Source: Brugia malayi
Taxonomy: Eukaryota; Nematoda; Chromadorea; Rhabditida; Onchocercidae
Direction of reading: 5' to 3'
Assembly (NCBI RefSeq): GCF_000002995.4
Contig: NW_025062479.1
Coordinates: 2,315,721-2,379,720 of the forward strand
DNA: 64,000 bases
Both the position numbers and the translations under genes were made by a program. Position 1 is the first letter of the stretch. Each line of letters opens with the position of its first letter. Below the pieces are notes generated by a model. That model saw only the letters and a list, made by a program, of their open reading frames with translations. It did no database searches and was not told where the DNA came from. This document shows positions 26,092 through 48,339 of this stretch, piece after piece.

Positions 26092-26580
26092 GGATTGCGG
26101 TCACAAAGTGTATAATATGGAGAGCAAATATGCTTTCTCAGTAATGATTAATGGAATAATGCATATTAGAAAAGTAAAATAGAAGCAGTGCTGCATAAGT
26201 TGTATGGTTAGGGCATTGTTTCGCATCAATATCAGTAGCTAATCTGCAAGAATTTTTTAGTTGTCTGACAATTTATCCTTGTAGTTTGTAGTAGCAGAAA
26301 GATCAGTGCGGAGATAAGTATTTGTATTGCAAAAATGAACCTATCCCAAATACCAATCATTCTTCGAACGTTTTTCCTGTCATCTGGAAATCTGTGACAA
26401 TTAATAAACATTTTGTTAGCTTCTTTTTCTGTGTATGAACATTGCAACTACAAAATGCATAAACATAGGGAGATCATATTAGAGCAAATGATATCTTTTC
26501 TGGGTAATAATCGATAGGACAAGAAGTATGAGCATTTTCTTATAGGTTAAGTAATATATTTATTGTCATATTGTCGTTTG
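26092..26580. repeat. Diverged repeat, copy B
   Basis: The part at 26195-26440 matches 16950-17240. The flanks (26096-26160 and 26445-26510) also resemble each other weakly (GAGCAAATATGCTTTCTCAGTAAT against GAGCAAATGATATCTTTTCTGGGTAAT), suggesting an old tandem unit of about 350 bases. Confidence 0.45.
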
Positions 26581-26902
26581 TCTTAGACATAAGAAAACAG
26601 TTTTTCTCGAGTATTATACAGTGAAAAAAATAATATGCATATTTTTTGCTTTAATTAATGCAAATTTCCGTCATTTTTCTTCTTAAGCTACTTTTTTTTT
26701 GAATGGGATTAGATAAGAAAGAATGTACGTGTAGTAAGTATTATTGCCAGTAATTGAATTACAATATAAAATTTTGCGCTATTTGTTTTTTTTTTTTTTT
26801 TAATGAATATTTGGTAAATTTGGTAATTTTACAGAATGAGCGCAATCAGGGAAGGAAACACATTATATTGATGTTTTGGACTTCCTGCAAAGGGAGCCTG
26901 TA

Positions 26903-27337
26903 ATGCTTAGTGCATTACAGGAGACAGTTGAAGTAAATACTTTACCTTTTTTTTTTCTTCTTTCCGCTTATCATAAATTGATTGCGGCATGAAGTAAGGA
27001 TTGTAAAAAGGCTCCAAATTTCAGATAAGAGCGTAAAATATATTATTTTCAGTTTAAAACATCGCTCATAACCCGCTTGGAGAAGGCGGAGAGGAGGCTA
27101 GAGGAGTTCGAAGGGCGAAATGCCCATGAAGAAATGGAAGAGGGACCGGTACCTCAGGAGCGGGAATTTAATGAGGGGGAGGCAGAGTGTGCACTTTTGC
27201 CTGAAAACGATAATGAGGCAGAGAACTGGCCATCTGGGGCAGAGTGGGCCTTTCTGCCTGATGATGATGAAGAAAAGCCAATGGAGATGAGTAGCATTCG
27301 AGAACCGGTAAAAAGAATTCGTGAATTCGTCCTGTAA
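26903..27337 (+). CDS. Acidic protein or mobile-element fragment, about 104 residues
   Basis: Exon 26903-26932 joins the exon starting at 27053 (acceptor ATTTTCAG, donor GAA/GTAAAT). Reading on from 27053 gives a stop at 27335-27337. The frame is also open upstream from about 26838 (reading HYIDVLDFLQREPVMLSALQ), so the true start may be further 5' and the ATG at 26903 is only a minimum. Early residues form a likely coiled coil (TRLEKAERRLEEFEGR); then comes a strongly acidic region with an internal repeat (AECALLPENDNE / AEWAFLPDDDEE), ending in a basic KRIREFVL. The exon is clearly GC-richer and uses GAG codons far more than its neighbours, suggesting foreign or retroelement origin (for example a Gag N-terminus). 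A donor at 27334 (CT/GTAAGT) could splice to 27435-27567, adding a hydrophobic 44-residue tail, but that segment overlaps a minisatellite. Function unknown. Confidence 0.45.
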
Positions 27338-27499
27338 GTTTTAATTTTTAGAGCAAAGTGTGATCAAACTTTTTAACAGTCTGCACTAAATGAAATGGTT
27401 AAACATTCATTACACTAAATTTATTCTATTTCAGAAGATCGAGGACGATCAAAATTTCGGTTCTTGCCACGCAGAAATTTAGGATTATTTACAGTTTGT

Positions 27500-28070
27500 T
27501 AACTTTGAATTGCATGCTTTTTATGGTTTCATTAACTGTTTTCTTCATTAATCTTACTTATTATTAATGGGTTATGTTTATAATTATTTGAAGTTTTGAT
27601 TTTTCCTTTTTTTTTTTAAGTTTCATTTTTACTCACTTAACACTTGATGCTTGCTATATGTTAACTCTACTCACCCCAATAACAGTATTTTTCACTTGTT
27701 ATTAATGCATTATTATTAATGGATTTAACTGCATGCTTTTTTATTAGTCTCACTTACTATTAATGAATAATATTTTTGATTATTTACACCTTTCTTTGTT
27801 AATTTTGTTTTGCATGGGTTTTTGGTTCCTTTTACTTAATGCATGCTTCTCATTAACCTTTCTCACCACAACAACAGTAGCTTGTTGTTGATGTATGCCT
27901 CTTTTCTATTTTACTAACTACATACTTTTTTTTGTTAATTTTACTTATTATTAACGGATTATGTTTCTAATTACTTGAAGTTTCGATTTTTTTTATTTCA
28001 TTTTATTTATGCTTACATTTTTATTCCTACCTACTGCATGCATTCTATTAACTTTACAAATCGAAAGCTG
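27500..28070. repeat. Degenerate tandem repeat, unit about 200 bases
   Basis: Three imperfect copies (about 27520-27690, 27735-27895, 27920-28070) share TGCATGCTTTTT, TTAATCTTACTTATTATTAATGG, TTATGTTTATAATTATTTGAAG and CATTAACTTTACTCACC-like blocks. All are T-rich on this strand. Confidence 0.65.
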
Positions 28071-28074
28071 TTAG

Positions 28075-31070
28075 TTAACGGAAATCTTACCACACTATTA
28101 TCATTTGGAACCAAAAGATTTGTTTGACTTCAAGTCCATTTCTTGTAGTCCTTTTCATCATTTGGTAAAAGGTATTTTTACTCATTGTTGTATCAAATAT
28201 CTATAAGTTGCAATGGCTCACAAATGGTACTCATAAGTGACTGGATGCACAAATTATTATACTATTTTGAGATATAATTTATTCTTTAAACATTTTAAAA
28301 GATTTGACTAATCGGACAACTCTCGTTGTTCTTTTCATTAAGTCAAAGGTCATTCATTCATGTAATTTGCACATTCTTGTTGGTTACTCAAGCTTTCAGA
28401 GGCTCACACTGCACTGTATTGCTATCAATTTGGCAGTCAGAATTCACTTCTTTAATACAACGGCCGAGAAAAGATTCTTTTAAACTGTGATCTCAAGCAA
28501 TCTTATGGTGAAAAAGGGCGGATAGTTCTGTGATCGTGTTAAATTAAGTAATCTTTGCTATCCTTTTGACATCTTAATGCACCTAAAATAGTACTTATTC
28601 TCGAACTAGCGAATATACTTCAGGTTTTTGAATTACATTCAAGTAATAAGCAATTGATGCTTGCCAAAATTTAACTTTGAATTTACACGTTTATCAATCT
28701 AATTAATTAAGTAATTCAATTAAGTAATTAAACGTTAAAGTATACAGTTAAATTAGTGCGGAAGAAGCTAATTAATTTAAGAAGAGAGTTTTCAGTGTTT
28801 TATTATAGTTGTCACAAGCATGCGGAATTAATGAAGCTATTAATAGTTGTTGTATTCATCATTAAGTCACTATGTTTAATTTGCCTACTAGCAAAATAAT
28901 CAACTACTAAACCATCAAAATGCACCAATCAATATATTAGCCATTAAAAAATTAAGTTTAGATAATTTCAAAAATCATATTGAAACTTGTTGTATACAAA
29001 CTAGACAAAAAAAAAAAAACATTTTTGTTTAGATCTTACTGTTTTGATGTAATTTTCTTCCTTAAAATGCAATATTTGGCTTTTTGTATTTGTATTGAAT
29101 TTAATTGACTACCCGGCTCACCATTTGATTCAGCAATATATTTAAAAAAAATTACTTTTGCTTAAAAATTAATAAGTACACGATAACTCAAATTTAAAAA
29201 TGTGAAAGAATTTATGATTATTCTCTTCTTTGAATTATTAAATTAATCATCATAATTCCACTTTTTTTAATCGATAAATTAAAAAAAGAACAGATGATTC
29301 CGTTCATGCGGATGAATTTAAATGACAAATAATTTTCTTCATCTTTTAACTTTTTTTTGCAGAAAATTCAATAGAAACTTTTTCAATTGAATTACATAAC
29401 TTGTTCAATGTGAAGAGACTTCAGAATGAAAATTTTTTTCGTTTCAGAATCTGAGTTTCGTAAAACAATTTTAAAAAAGCTTTGCGTTTGTTCGTAATAA
29501 AAATTAAAGTGAAACGAGTTCATATGATATTAACTGGTCAGCATGGATATCAAATGGTCATTCCATTAGTAGCACTTTCACAGCGCTAAGAGCTATAGTT
29601 AGAGCAAGAATGTGAAAGGATGAAAACGAATTTAATTTCAATCATTATACCAAACTGTAATCATTTTCACTTGTCCCTTAGCTTTTGCTTTTTTTTCTTT
29701 AAGTAAATAATATTTATTACCTCTGTTTATTATCAGATAAAATTAATTCTTGTAGCAACTTTTAAATTTAAATTAATTTCTTTTACTAGCAAAATACTCA
29801 TTTATACGTGACTGTACATTAGTTATTGACACTTACAATGCATGAAGAAAGTGAAATACGTGTCAACTTGTTTAAACAGCCTCAATTAACCTTAGTTTAT
29901 TTTAAAAAGTAACACTATTAATCTGTAATGAAGATAACAACTGATAGAAGCGAATGCTGCAAAAGTCATACTTTTCCCTCCTACATAAGAAGAGAAAAGA
30001 CTGAGAAACAAACGAACTAATCTAATTAAATCATTTGCAATCTTAGAAGCAATTGTTGAATATTTCATTCTTTAAGATTCGCATTGTCATCTGCTACCAG
30101 AAAAAAAATTATCCAAAGAAATATTATCTAATTTCTCATTCTCCCTATTTCGAACAATAATATTTGACAGACACCACAATCTTATGAAATTTTGTGGTAG
30201 TTTTCCGCAACAAGAAACACAGATCTTTGGTTCACTGATTGTTTATTTGCGATAATAATTTCATTCATGCTGAAAATTAGTGTCCCAAAGCTGAACAATC
30301 TTTTTTTTTTGGAAAAATCTGAATGAGTTTCAAATCAAACTTTTACAGACCTTGTTAGTTTTCCTAACTATTACGTACGGAAAATTTCAAGTTTAATCAG
30401 AATTATTTTTAGTTGGGTAATTAAGATTAACTCTACTAATCACAATATTGCCGCAAATAATTTGCCTGAATTTGTATATCGTGAAATTACACTTCACATT
30501 AACTAAGCACACCATTGATTTTCCCGTAAATATGATGTACATCCCTCAATTTTTGTAGTGACAAAATCAAAATGTGAAACCTTCATCAGATTTACCAGTA
30601 TTACTTAAAAAACTGTTTCTTGTTTCTGCATCGAAAGAAATAAAAAAAAACAAAAAAAAAAAAACGAGAAATTTGTAACAGTAATTAATGAAATTTCAAC
30701 CAGTAATTATAGCAATAAACGAAACTCATAGCGGTCCTTTAAGCAGGGCTTCTTGAAATCCAGAATCTCTGGATTCCGGATTAAAAAACCTTTGAAAAAT
30801 GTATATATTATTTCCAAATTTTGAATAACAATGGTGATTTTGGATTAGCAACTACAACAAATTAGCATTCACGCAGTATTCAGTAAACAGTTGTTGTAGT
30901 ATCAAACTTAAGATTAATGTAAATATGGAACAAGACGAGTGTGCTACAAAAACATCTAATGGATAAATTTCTAACTTCTATCTGTCTATACCGATATCAG
31001 AAAATCAAAAAAAAAAAAATGCACTACAACGCGGGTATTACTAGTGAATGGATTTACGATAAGACAAGGC
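28075..31070. other. Intergenic stretch, no gene seen
   Basis: AT-rich DNA with short noisy ORFs only. No RNA gene or repeat family recognised. Confidence 0.55.
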
Positions 31071-31071
31071 G

Positions 31072-31257
31072 CTAAATCATGGTGTATGACTTTCGCTGAT
31101 TACTGGAGGGTTTAGAGCGGAAATGTTCACGATTGCGCAGCGTTTCGCAACAAACCTGAAGTACTGCTTCAACATTTCCCATTGCCGATGTAGAAGCTTT
31201 TTTACTGTCCACTGTTACCACTTTTTTGTTGGTAGTAATCATTAAAGTAATAAACAT
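31072..31257 (-). CDS. Orphan ORF, possible alternative 3' exon of the Ca2+-ATPase gene
   Basis: A 61-codon ORF on the same strand as, and 1.7 kb downstream of, the PMCA stop. Its second half (31072-31160) is distinctly GC-richer than the surrounding DNA, as coding exons here are. It reads VLQVCCETLRNREHFRSKPS and ends KSYTMI before TAG. An acceptor (TTGAAGCAG) at 31162-31164, followed by TACTTCAG, is in phase with possible phase-1 donors inside the last PMCA exon. The final YTMI fits a class I PDZ ligand (S/T at -2, hydrophobic last residue), and vertebrate PMCA b-forms also end in a PDZ ligand. That link is inference. It could equally be an exon of an unrelated gene or chance. Confidence 0.3.
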   Translation of the reverse strand: MFITLMITTNKKVVTVDSKKASTSAMGNVEAVLQVCCETLRNREHFRSKPSSNQRKSYTMI

Positions 31258-31799
31258 TAAAGGATTCTGATGATATCTGAACTATCTCTTTGGTAAAAAA
31301 CTGAACAGATTAAAGTTCTTTTATATTTCAAACCATAAATCACTTCAAGTAAATTGGTATAAGAAACATGCATCATCATTAGGCAATAATGCTATGGCAT
31401 TTGTACGATAATTAGACAATTTTGGTTCATCAAAAGATTTCTTAGGTTTTTTTTTTTTTTTCTTGACCATTTCTCCTCTCGATATAGTTGCTAAGATAAG
31501 TTATCAATAAACGAAATAAAACTGATGAACCAAAAATTAAAAATTGTAATCAAAATCACCGTAATCATCATTGAAAAAAAGAGCATTAATAATAAAATAA
31601 CATGAAATTAAGTTAAAAAAAAAAAAAGCAAAAGAGCACTATTTGAAAGTACATAATCGGCTAATTTCACATAAAGACTGTTTTGACATTTAAGGAAAAA
31701 ATCACAAAAACAAAACTTAAATGCTGTAAAGAGGAACAGAATAATATTTAATTTTCAATATATATTCCTATCGTTAATTCTTTTTTATTTTGTTAAACT

Positions 31800-31830
31800 G
31801 ATTTATTAAAAAAAAAAAAAAAAAAAAAAA
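31800..31830. repeat. Poly-A tract
   Basis: Run of roughly 22 A within AT-rich DNA downstream of the PMCA gene. Confidence 0.7.
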
Positions 31831-32939
31831 GGCTTTGAAAGTTTTGAGGATTTGTGAGAAAAAAATGAAGAAATTTAAAAGGAAAAGTAGAAATAAGAAA
31901 AAAAAAAAACTGCATAAACTGCATTTTTCATAAAATATGCAATTAAAATATTTTAGGGAAAATAAAATTTCATATGATAATTAACAGGAATAAAACATTC
32001 ATTACCAATCAAATTGAAGATTTAATAAAAACTTTTGAAAAAAAAAAAATGTTCCACTGAGAGAACAATGGTAAAATGGAATAACTCTAAGCTAACTACT
32101 GAAGACGACGATAAAAGTTAACTATAAATCATATATATATGTATAATATCATACAAATTTGATTACTCCTTTATCTTTCGACATACTATCTATCCCAATT
32201 TCTTCGTCGAGTCTTGCGCTATGTATTCCTAAAAATATCCCATTAATTAAATATTTCAGTTGAAAGAAAAATCATGAAGTCATTTTTTGCTTATGGTGCT
32301 TTTTAGAATCGAACAATATCAAATGAGACTAGTGAATCGGAAAAAATAAACAAATTTTTGAATATTTAATGCTGTAGGTTTTTTTTTTTTTTTTCAACAA
32401 ATGTGTGATATAATGTATAAATCTTTCAATGCCATATAAACTAATTAGTGTTCTAGGGATAAATGCATGCTAGCAATCACTTATAATTTCGGTGAATTAA
32501 GAATTGCTTGTTGACAGTTCAATTATTTGTTAAAAAGTTTTTAGATGGAAAATGAAAAAACATAACAGGCACATCAATATTTCAAATAACAACTAATTTC
32601 AAAGAAAGAAAAAGGGTGCACAGTTTCAATTCATTAAAGAAAAAAGGAAATAAACTGCGTTTTGCTAATGCTCTAGACATGGATATTCATGCATTTCATC
32701 AGATAAATTAATTCTATGATACTTTGAGGTATTAACTGAAGTATCTTAGCAACAATTTACAATTTTTATGTTTCGAAAATAATATAGTATGCGATACAAA
32801 AAATGGACAATTTTCTTTTTTGATCAATTTAAAGAATGAAATTTAACAATTTTGGGAGTTAAGAATTTCGAAAATTTTTAAAAAATTTTTTAAATTGAAT
32901 ATATATTTCAGAAAATGAAAATAATTAAAATTTAATGAG

Positions 32940-41610
<8,671 letters not shown>

Positions 41611-44600
41611 ACCTGCTTACAGGTGCTTTTCACAAATTATCTTATTCGTTAAATTATGAATTACACTACCACTCATCCATGTAGAAATAATTTCGATAGG
41701 AAAACGAAAACTTTTTTCTCTCTTGGATTATTCAGATCTTTCGAATTGAATCTAAAATTTCATAAATTTATAAAATAAACAAACAATATAAAAATAATTT
41801 CGCTAACATAGGTTAACTGAAGAAGAACATAAAAAAAAAAATGAAATTTCATTTTTTAAATGATAGTTTTAGTTTAATATATATACAATGCTGTTAATAT
41901 TTGCAGAGACCCCTGTTACGATGTGATACATTTGTCATTAGCTTAATGCTGATTCATCTTTTAGGCATTTTCATTTCTTAGGCGCCGTACTTCAACAGGA
42001 ACAACAAAAATCATTCTCTTATTCTTCAGTAATAAATTTCAATATTATTTCAACAGAATAAAAAAGAAAGAAAAAAAAAAAGCAGAAAGAAATACATTAA
42101 TTTTGCACATTTGTGAAAATTTTAACTTTTTTTTCTCTTTTAATGAAATCATCAAATATATTCATTTCGACTATTAAATTATAGGAATTTGAATAAAATT
42201 AGGAGAAAATTCTTGTAAACGAATTTTTTTTATTCTTTCTTTCTTATTTTATAATTTTGTAAACGTAAATATAAAATATACAAGTAGTTGTATTTTATTT
42301 TTCTCTCAAAGATAGATGATACAAATAATACAAACATATATAAATATATTTAGAAATAAATAGATTGGTGACATTTAGGGAAAGAATGACAGGAAACGGT
42401 TAATGCAGGGAAAGTGATAGGAGAAGGGTGGCGGGTAAAAGGGGCAAAATGATTGGTAATAGTTCCATTCCATGAAAATGCTCAAATGATGATGGCGGGA
42501 CGATAACATACACAAAATTATCGGGATTTTGTGAAAATCAATGATTTCATGACGACTTCACAACGAAATACTCCAACACATCTGAATTTAATACTTTCCC
42601 ATTCCTCTTTCCTACTTTTTTTCCTCCTCTTCATCCTTCTCCTCCTCCTTTATTTCCTAAACTTTCGTCAAAAAATTCTTCCTCTTCTTTCTTCAATGTT
42701 TTACAATCATTTCATCTACTTTACTATCATCCTTTAGTTTATTACAATTTCAAAATATTTTCTAGATGATTGCAGAGAAATGAAAAAAAAAAAGATCCCT
42801 CCGAATATTTGATCTTTTTTTTTTTCCTTTATAATCCTTAAGTAATGCAAATTAAATGTCATTGAACTATTCATGCGAAATTTTATTACAAAATTTAATT
42901 TATGCCTTTTTTTGCTTTTATTTTTGCTGAAACAATGCGGAATATTTGATGAAAAACCACTTGAAAAATATGTTAAATATGAATGCGATTTAATTTGAAT
43001 ATCACTATGATAATGTAAGTTTTTCATATTTTTACTTTTTCATTTTATGAAAGTCAAATGATAGTTGTAACATTTTTACTGAATGATAAAAGCATTATCA
43101 AAATGATGCAAATAAATCGAGTAAATTAAATCAAATTGGTTAAATTGAATTTTCAGCGGAGAAAAATTATTGTTAATTTACATTTAACATAAAGCTAGCA
43201 AGCATTGTTGAGGAAATGATCATTGAAGCAAATATTCTAATAAATCTGGCATTCTAATGATTGATAAACTTTAAATATGATAAGTAATATAAATGATAAA
43301 TATAATGTAAGTAATACAAGGTAAATCTAATTAGAAGAGTGGAATTCACACTAATTGTGTCCAATATATTGTCATACAGCTATTCCGAAGAATTTATCTT
43401 AAGTATATTTCAAAATAGTGTAATACAATAATCCTATAATCGTTACTTCTTTGAATTCTACCATATAAAAATTTATACGATTAATCTAATAAAAATGAAG
43501 CGGAAAAGAAAGAAAAATAGAAAAGTCATGACAAATGCACTTTAGAAAATTTTACATCATTTCAACCAATATTTACTTTTTCCGTTGTTAACTATTAAAA
43601 AATAAAAATTCCTTCCTAGCAAACTTAACATTGATTAAAATTGATCAAGATAAAAATGACAAGTAATAGGAAGTTGTGCTTTTCAGTTGTTATGAAATTT
43701 TTGATTACTATTTGAAATATAAATAAAGTTCATGCATTATCAGCTATAAGTAATATCATTTGCAGTTAAACTGTCAGAATGAATGATACGATAGGCTATA
43801 TTAAAATGTCATTAATAAATAATGTAAAAGAAAAAAAAAATTTTTTTTTCTTTCCACCTATTTTATCATAATTCAAAATTAAAATTTACATGTGATCAGT
43901 GATTTGTTTTGTCTTTTTTTTTTAGGCACTTGTTTTATTCCTTTAAAAAAAAATTCTGTCTTTTTCTTCTGTCAATCAAAGATGACAAATAATAATATGT
44001 AAACTATTCAAATTTCTGGTACAACTGAAATCACCATTAATCATAACAGTAAACAAAAATAAAAAGCGAAAATCTTTTAAAAATTTAATGGAAACTCACC
44101 TCGTATTTTCAAATAAATAAAATGTTCAAAAATGTAATGAAAAAAAAATCAAAATAGAAGAATTTGACAACAATTTTTATAACAGAAGTCTAACTAGCAA
44201 TGCATTTAAGACTGAACAATTGCTGGTAATTTTAAAAAAAAAAAGTTAAAAAAATAGCATAAGGAAAAAAAATGAAAGAATCTAACTAAATTGAACGATA
44301 AAAATATGAAATTTAAAAATTGAACTATGTTTCGAAATGACATTTTTCAGCAAAAATCTTTTCCTTTCAATTACAAGTGAATGGTTAAGCAAATCGAACA
44401 TTGAATAAAATTTTTTCTTTTCCCTTTTACTCTTTTTTATTCTTCAAATTGTTGAATTTTGTGTTACTTTAAGACTAAGTATTAAGAAAATCATTTGAGA
44501 TGTCTTTCTTTCGTTTTTATTTTTTATTTGAAAGTATTATTATTACTTTTTTTTAAATCGACATTTGTTTAAGTGATTATTTCATGGTGTTTTTAAGTTG

Positions 44601-47164
44601 AATTTTGTATTTATTATCAGGATGGAAGAGATGTTATCAATAAAATACGCAGCTGATGTGATAACAGTGTTGGAAATAAATAATGTCACCAACAATATTT
44701 AAGATTATATGTCATGTTTGTTGCTTTTTTCTTCTTAAACTGATTAAAAATCCATGCAATTTTAGAAGTGATGGTGATGAATAAGTAATAACTAGTAGGT
44801 TTTTTTTTTTTTTTTCTTTAAGCCAAAAGAACAAAATGTATTGTAAATACAAATTAAAAATGAAAAAAAAATTTTTTTTTTGTTGATTTGATAAAACAGA
44901 ATGAGAATGAAATGTGACATTTTGAAGATGACATAATTTTTAAATCAGCCAGTGAATGCATTTTTTTTTTCAAATGATAGCATAAGTTTTTTTTTTTTTC
45001 TCAGATTTTTTCTTATGTCATCTGATATTTACACTTAATACATTTAATAAATTTTATAATCATACTATGAAAATGAATGTCAATAGACATCTCTTGATAA
45101 AATGCTGTTAATTTATCAACTTGATATGTATCATTTGTTAACGTGATTGTAGTTATCTGATACTGATGAAACAACAACCTTTTTTTTTTTTTTTTGTTTA
45201 AATTATTAAATAAAATTGAAATGAAATTAAAATAAAAAGAAAAACAATAATTAATAAATGTAGATGCTAAAAAATTTTATTTATTGAAATTTTTTCATTT
45301 GGAAAAAAAAAGCAAAAGAAAAAAGAACCTAATAAAACAGTATAAAGACATGAAATTATCAGAAATTAAATCATTATTTGAATGAAGAAAAAAAATGAAA
45401 TTAATTTGTCCATGAACAATTTCTCAGAAAACTACTATGCGGGAGGGGCGAGAGTAGGGGAAGGGGTAAGAAGAGAAGAAAATGTAGGTGCCGTATGAAT
45501 TCGGTCGATATTAATTAAAACTTGTTGATAATAGCAGAGTTTCTAATCAAAACACATTCTTACTGCACAAGTGACACATGTTTTGTGCCGCTATTATGAC
45601 ACAGCAAGATTAACATTTGAATATATTTTTAAACATTTTTGTAGTAAAGAATTGATGCGACCAATTTTGTTGATTTATTCTTAATAGAAAATTTAGCATA
45701 TTTTCAAGAATAATTAAAATGAAGAAAAAAAAATTTGATTGATCAATTAAATTAGATAATATTTTCTTCCAATAAATTAACATTAGCATATTTAATTTAA
45801 TATTACATTTTTTTTTTTCAAATTTTATCTTAATATTTTTTGCTTACTTCTAACGTTTACAAATAATAGTATTTGAACTGCTTAAGACAATTTTTTTTTT
45901 TTTTTTTCTTGATTTACTGATAGATTATTTCATTTTTGCTACTTTTATTTATTAAGCCGTGAAATATAACATTATTTCTCTTCAAAGTATTAATTATTTC
46001 TTTGAATCAATTGTGAAAATATTTTCAGCTCCAATGATTGAAAGTTACTAGTTGTTGCATAATGAGGTGGTAATTTGGCTTCCTCATTCAGTGATATATC
46101 ATAAAATTAATAAATTAACTAAATAATACTGCATTCAAGTGATTTAATAATTGTTGCATTATTAGTGAGTGAAGATCATAAATATATGAACTAAATAAAA
46201 GAAAATTACATATTGGCAGTATTTCTTCGTAGGATTCAATTATAAAACGATCTTTAGCAAAAGTTCTATATTTACAAAGAAAATTAATTATTAGAATAGA
46301 ATAAAGGGAACAAAAGATATAATTAGAAACAAAATATTTCAACTTAATGATCAATCATTATCATACCACTGCATTATAAACATTTTGAAAAATCCAGTGG
46401 TAATAGGAAAATCAAGAAAACATTAGAACTTATAAATTAGCGAAATAGATCAAACGAGTTTGGAAAGAATTTTGCTTTTCTTTCTTTTTTTTTTTTTTTC
46501 TTTTTGCACCTAATGGAATATATAAAGAAATTATTTATTAATTATAGCTATTGCTAATTAAATTTTGCTTAGCCAATAAGATAGTTAATAAAATAAAATG
46601 CTATTTTGTTCAAAAGAAACAAAAAAAATCAAAATGCAATCTAAATATATAATTCAAATAATCTGGTACTATCTAAATCAAGAATTCAAAATAATCTGAT
46701 TTAATCTGCTAAATATATAGTTCAAATAATCTGAATCACTTTAACTCTATAATTTAATATCATGTTAAATTTGCAATAAAAAGACCAAAGAAAAAAAAAA
46801 AAAAAAAAAGAATAATGAAATATGATGAATTATGAAAAAATGAAGATGGCGGTAGAACTGAAAACATTTATGAAAAAGACTGACAGCTGCTAGATTCAAT
46901 GACGGAAAAAGCATCTGAAAGCAATTGGGTGAGTGTTTCTGAGATTTTTGATGCATATAACTGAGATTATTTGCTAATTGAAAACTATTCATTAATTCGC
47001 TGTCAATTCAAATACGTAAATTAGAAATTTAACCGAAAATTATTAATAGCAATAAATAAGGGTAAACAAAAATAAGATAGGTATTATTCGTAGACGTTGA
47101 AAATCATTAAATGAACAAATCGATGAGAACAGGAATTTGTGGCTTCCCGTGATGTTTGCATGCA

Positions 47165-47215
47165 AAGATATGTATATATGTGCGTGTATGTGTATGTGTA
47201 TGTGTACACGTATGT
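47165..47215. repeat. TG/TA-rich microsatellite
   Basis: Imperfect TGTATGTG units. Confidence 0.7.
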
Positions 47216-48305
47216 TTTATATTTCAAATAAAATACAAAAATGTTTTTTTTTTTTTAAAGAAGAGAAACGGAAATTGTAGAAATCTAAGTTTTACTAAAC
47301 ACTACACATTTATGATTTATTGACATTTTTGTTATTAGTATATCAAGAAAATTTTTGATTTTTGAAAAAAAAAAAAAAAAAAAAAGAAAGAGAAATGTTA
47401 TTGAAATTAAATGCGAAAACTTATGAATGAATGTTAAAAAGGAAATTACTTTGAAAATTTATTTCTATCACTTTTTTTCTTCATTTTATCGTTTTCATGC
47501 ATGAGAAATCCGCCTGAATTAAACATCTTTTTCCTCTTAAATTATATTATTATAAAATCTTTCATTTTAATCCTTTTTTTTTTTTAGCTTGGTTGAATCA
47601 TTTCAACAAATATTCATTTATCTAAATGATATAAAATAGTGATGAAAGAAAAAAGAAAAAAGGAAAAACTAAATGAATTATATCACTGATGTAATGAACT
47701 TGTTAACATAGTATATTTTCTTTTTTTTAAGTTTTTTGTTTAATTCATTAAAAAACTAAATAATACCAAATGTATGTTTTAGACTTCTAGTCTATAATTC
47801 TTCACAGGTATTAATTCTTAATTAATTGTTAACTTAGTTGATCATGAAGAAAATTTAAAACAATGCAATGGATTGGAGATATTAGGAAAGTTCTCCCTTG
47901 TATAACATAAATGCTTAAGATATAGCTTAATGAATCAGCTAATGAATCAAATAAATAATAGAAATAAAAGCATTTCATATGATTGTAAGTTGGCAAAAAT
48001 AGCAGAAAGGAAACAAAAGGATGAATCAAACTATAATCAAATTTTGAATAAATAAAAACTGCTGGTTAAATTGCAGAGATGAAATGCATTAAATTAAACC
48101 ATAAACCTAAATTTGTCAAAGATAGATTCAAAAAAAAAAAAAAAAAAAAAAGAAAAAGAAAAAGGAAAAACACGATATAATTATTGTTTGATTGATAAAA
48201 AACGCAGCATGAAAGTATTATAATTATTGATTAAAATACTAATAAAAAACAAAGATTGAAATTGCAACGGTTGCACTTGAATTTTTCGGAAATTGATTCG
48301 GAAGG

Positions 48306-48339
<34 letters not shown>

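Noticed and set aside
47829..48029. 66-codon minus-strand ORF with hydrophobic residues
   Set aside because: No splice context, GC rise or motif in a gene-poor AT-rich stretch.
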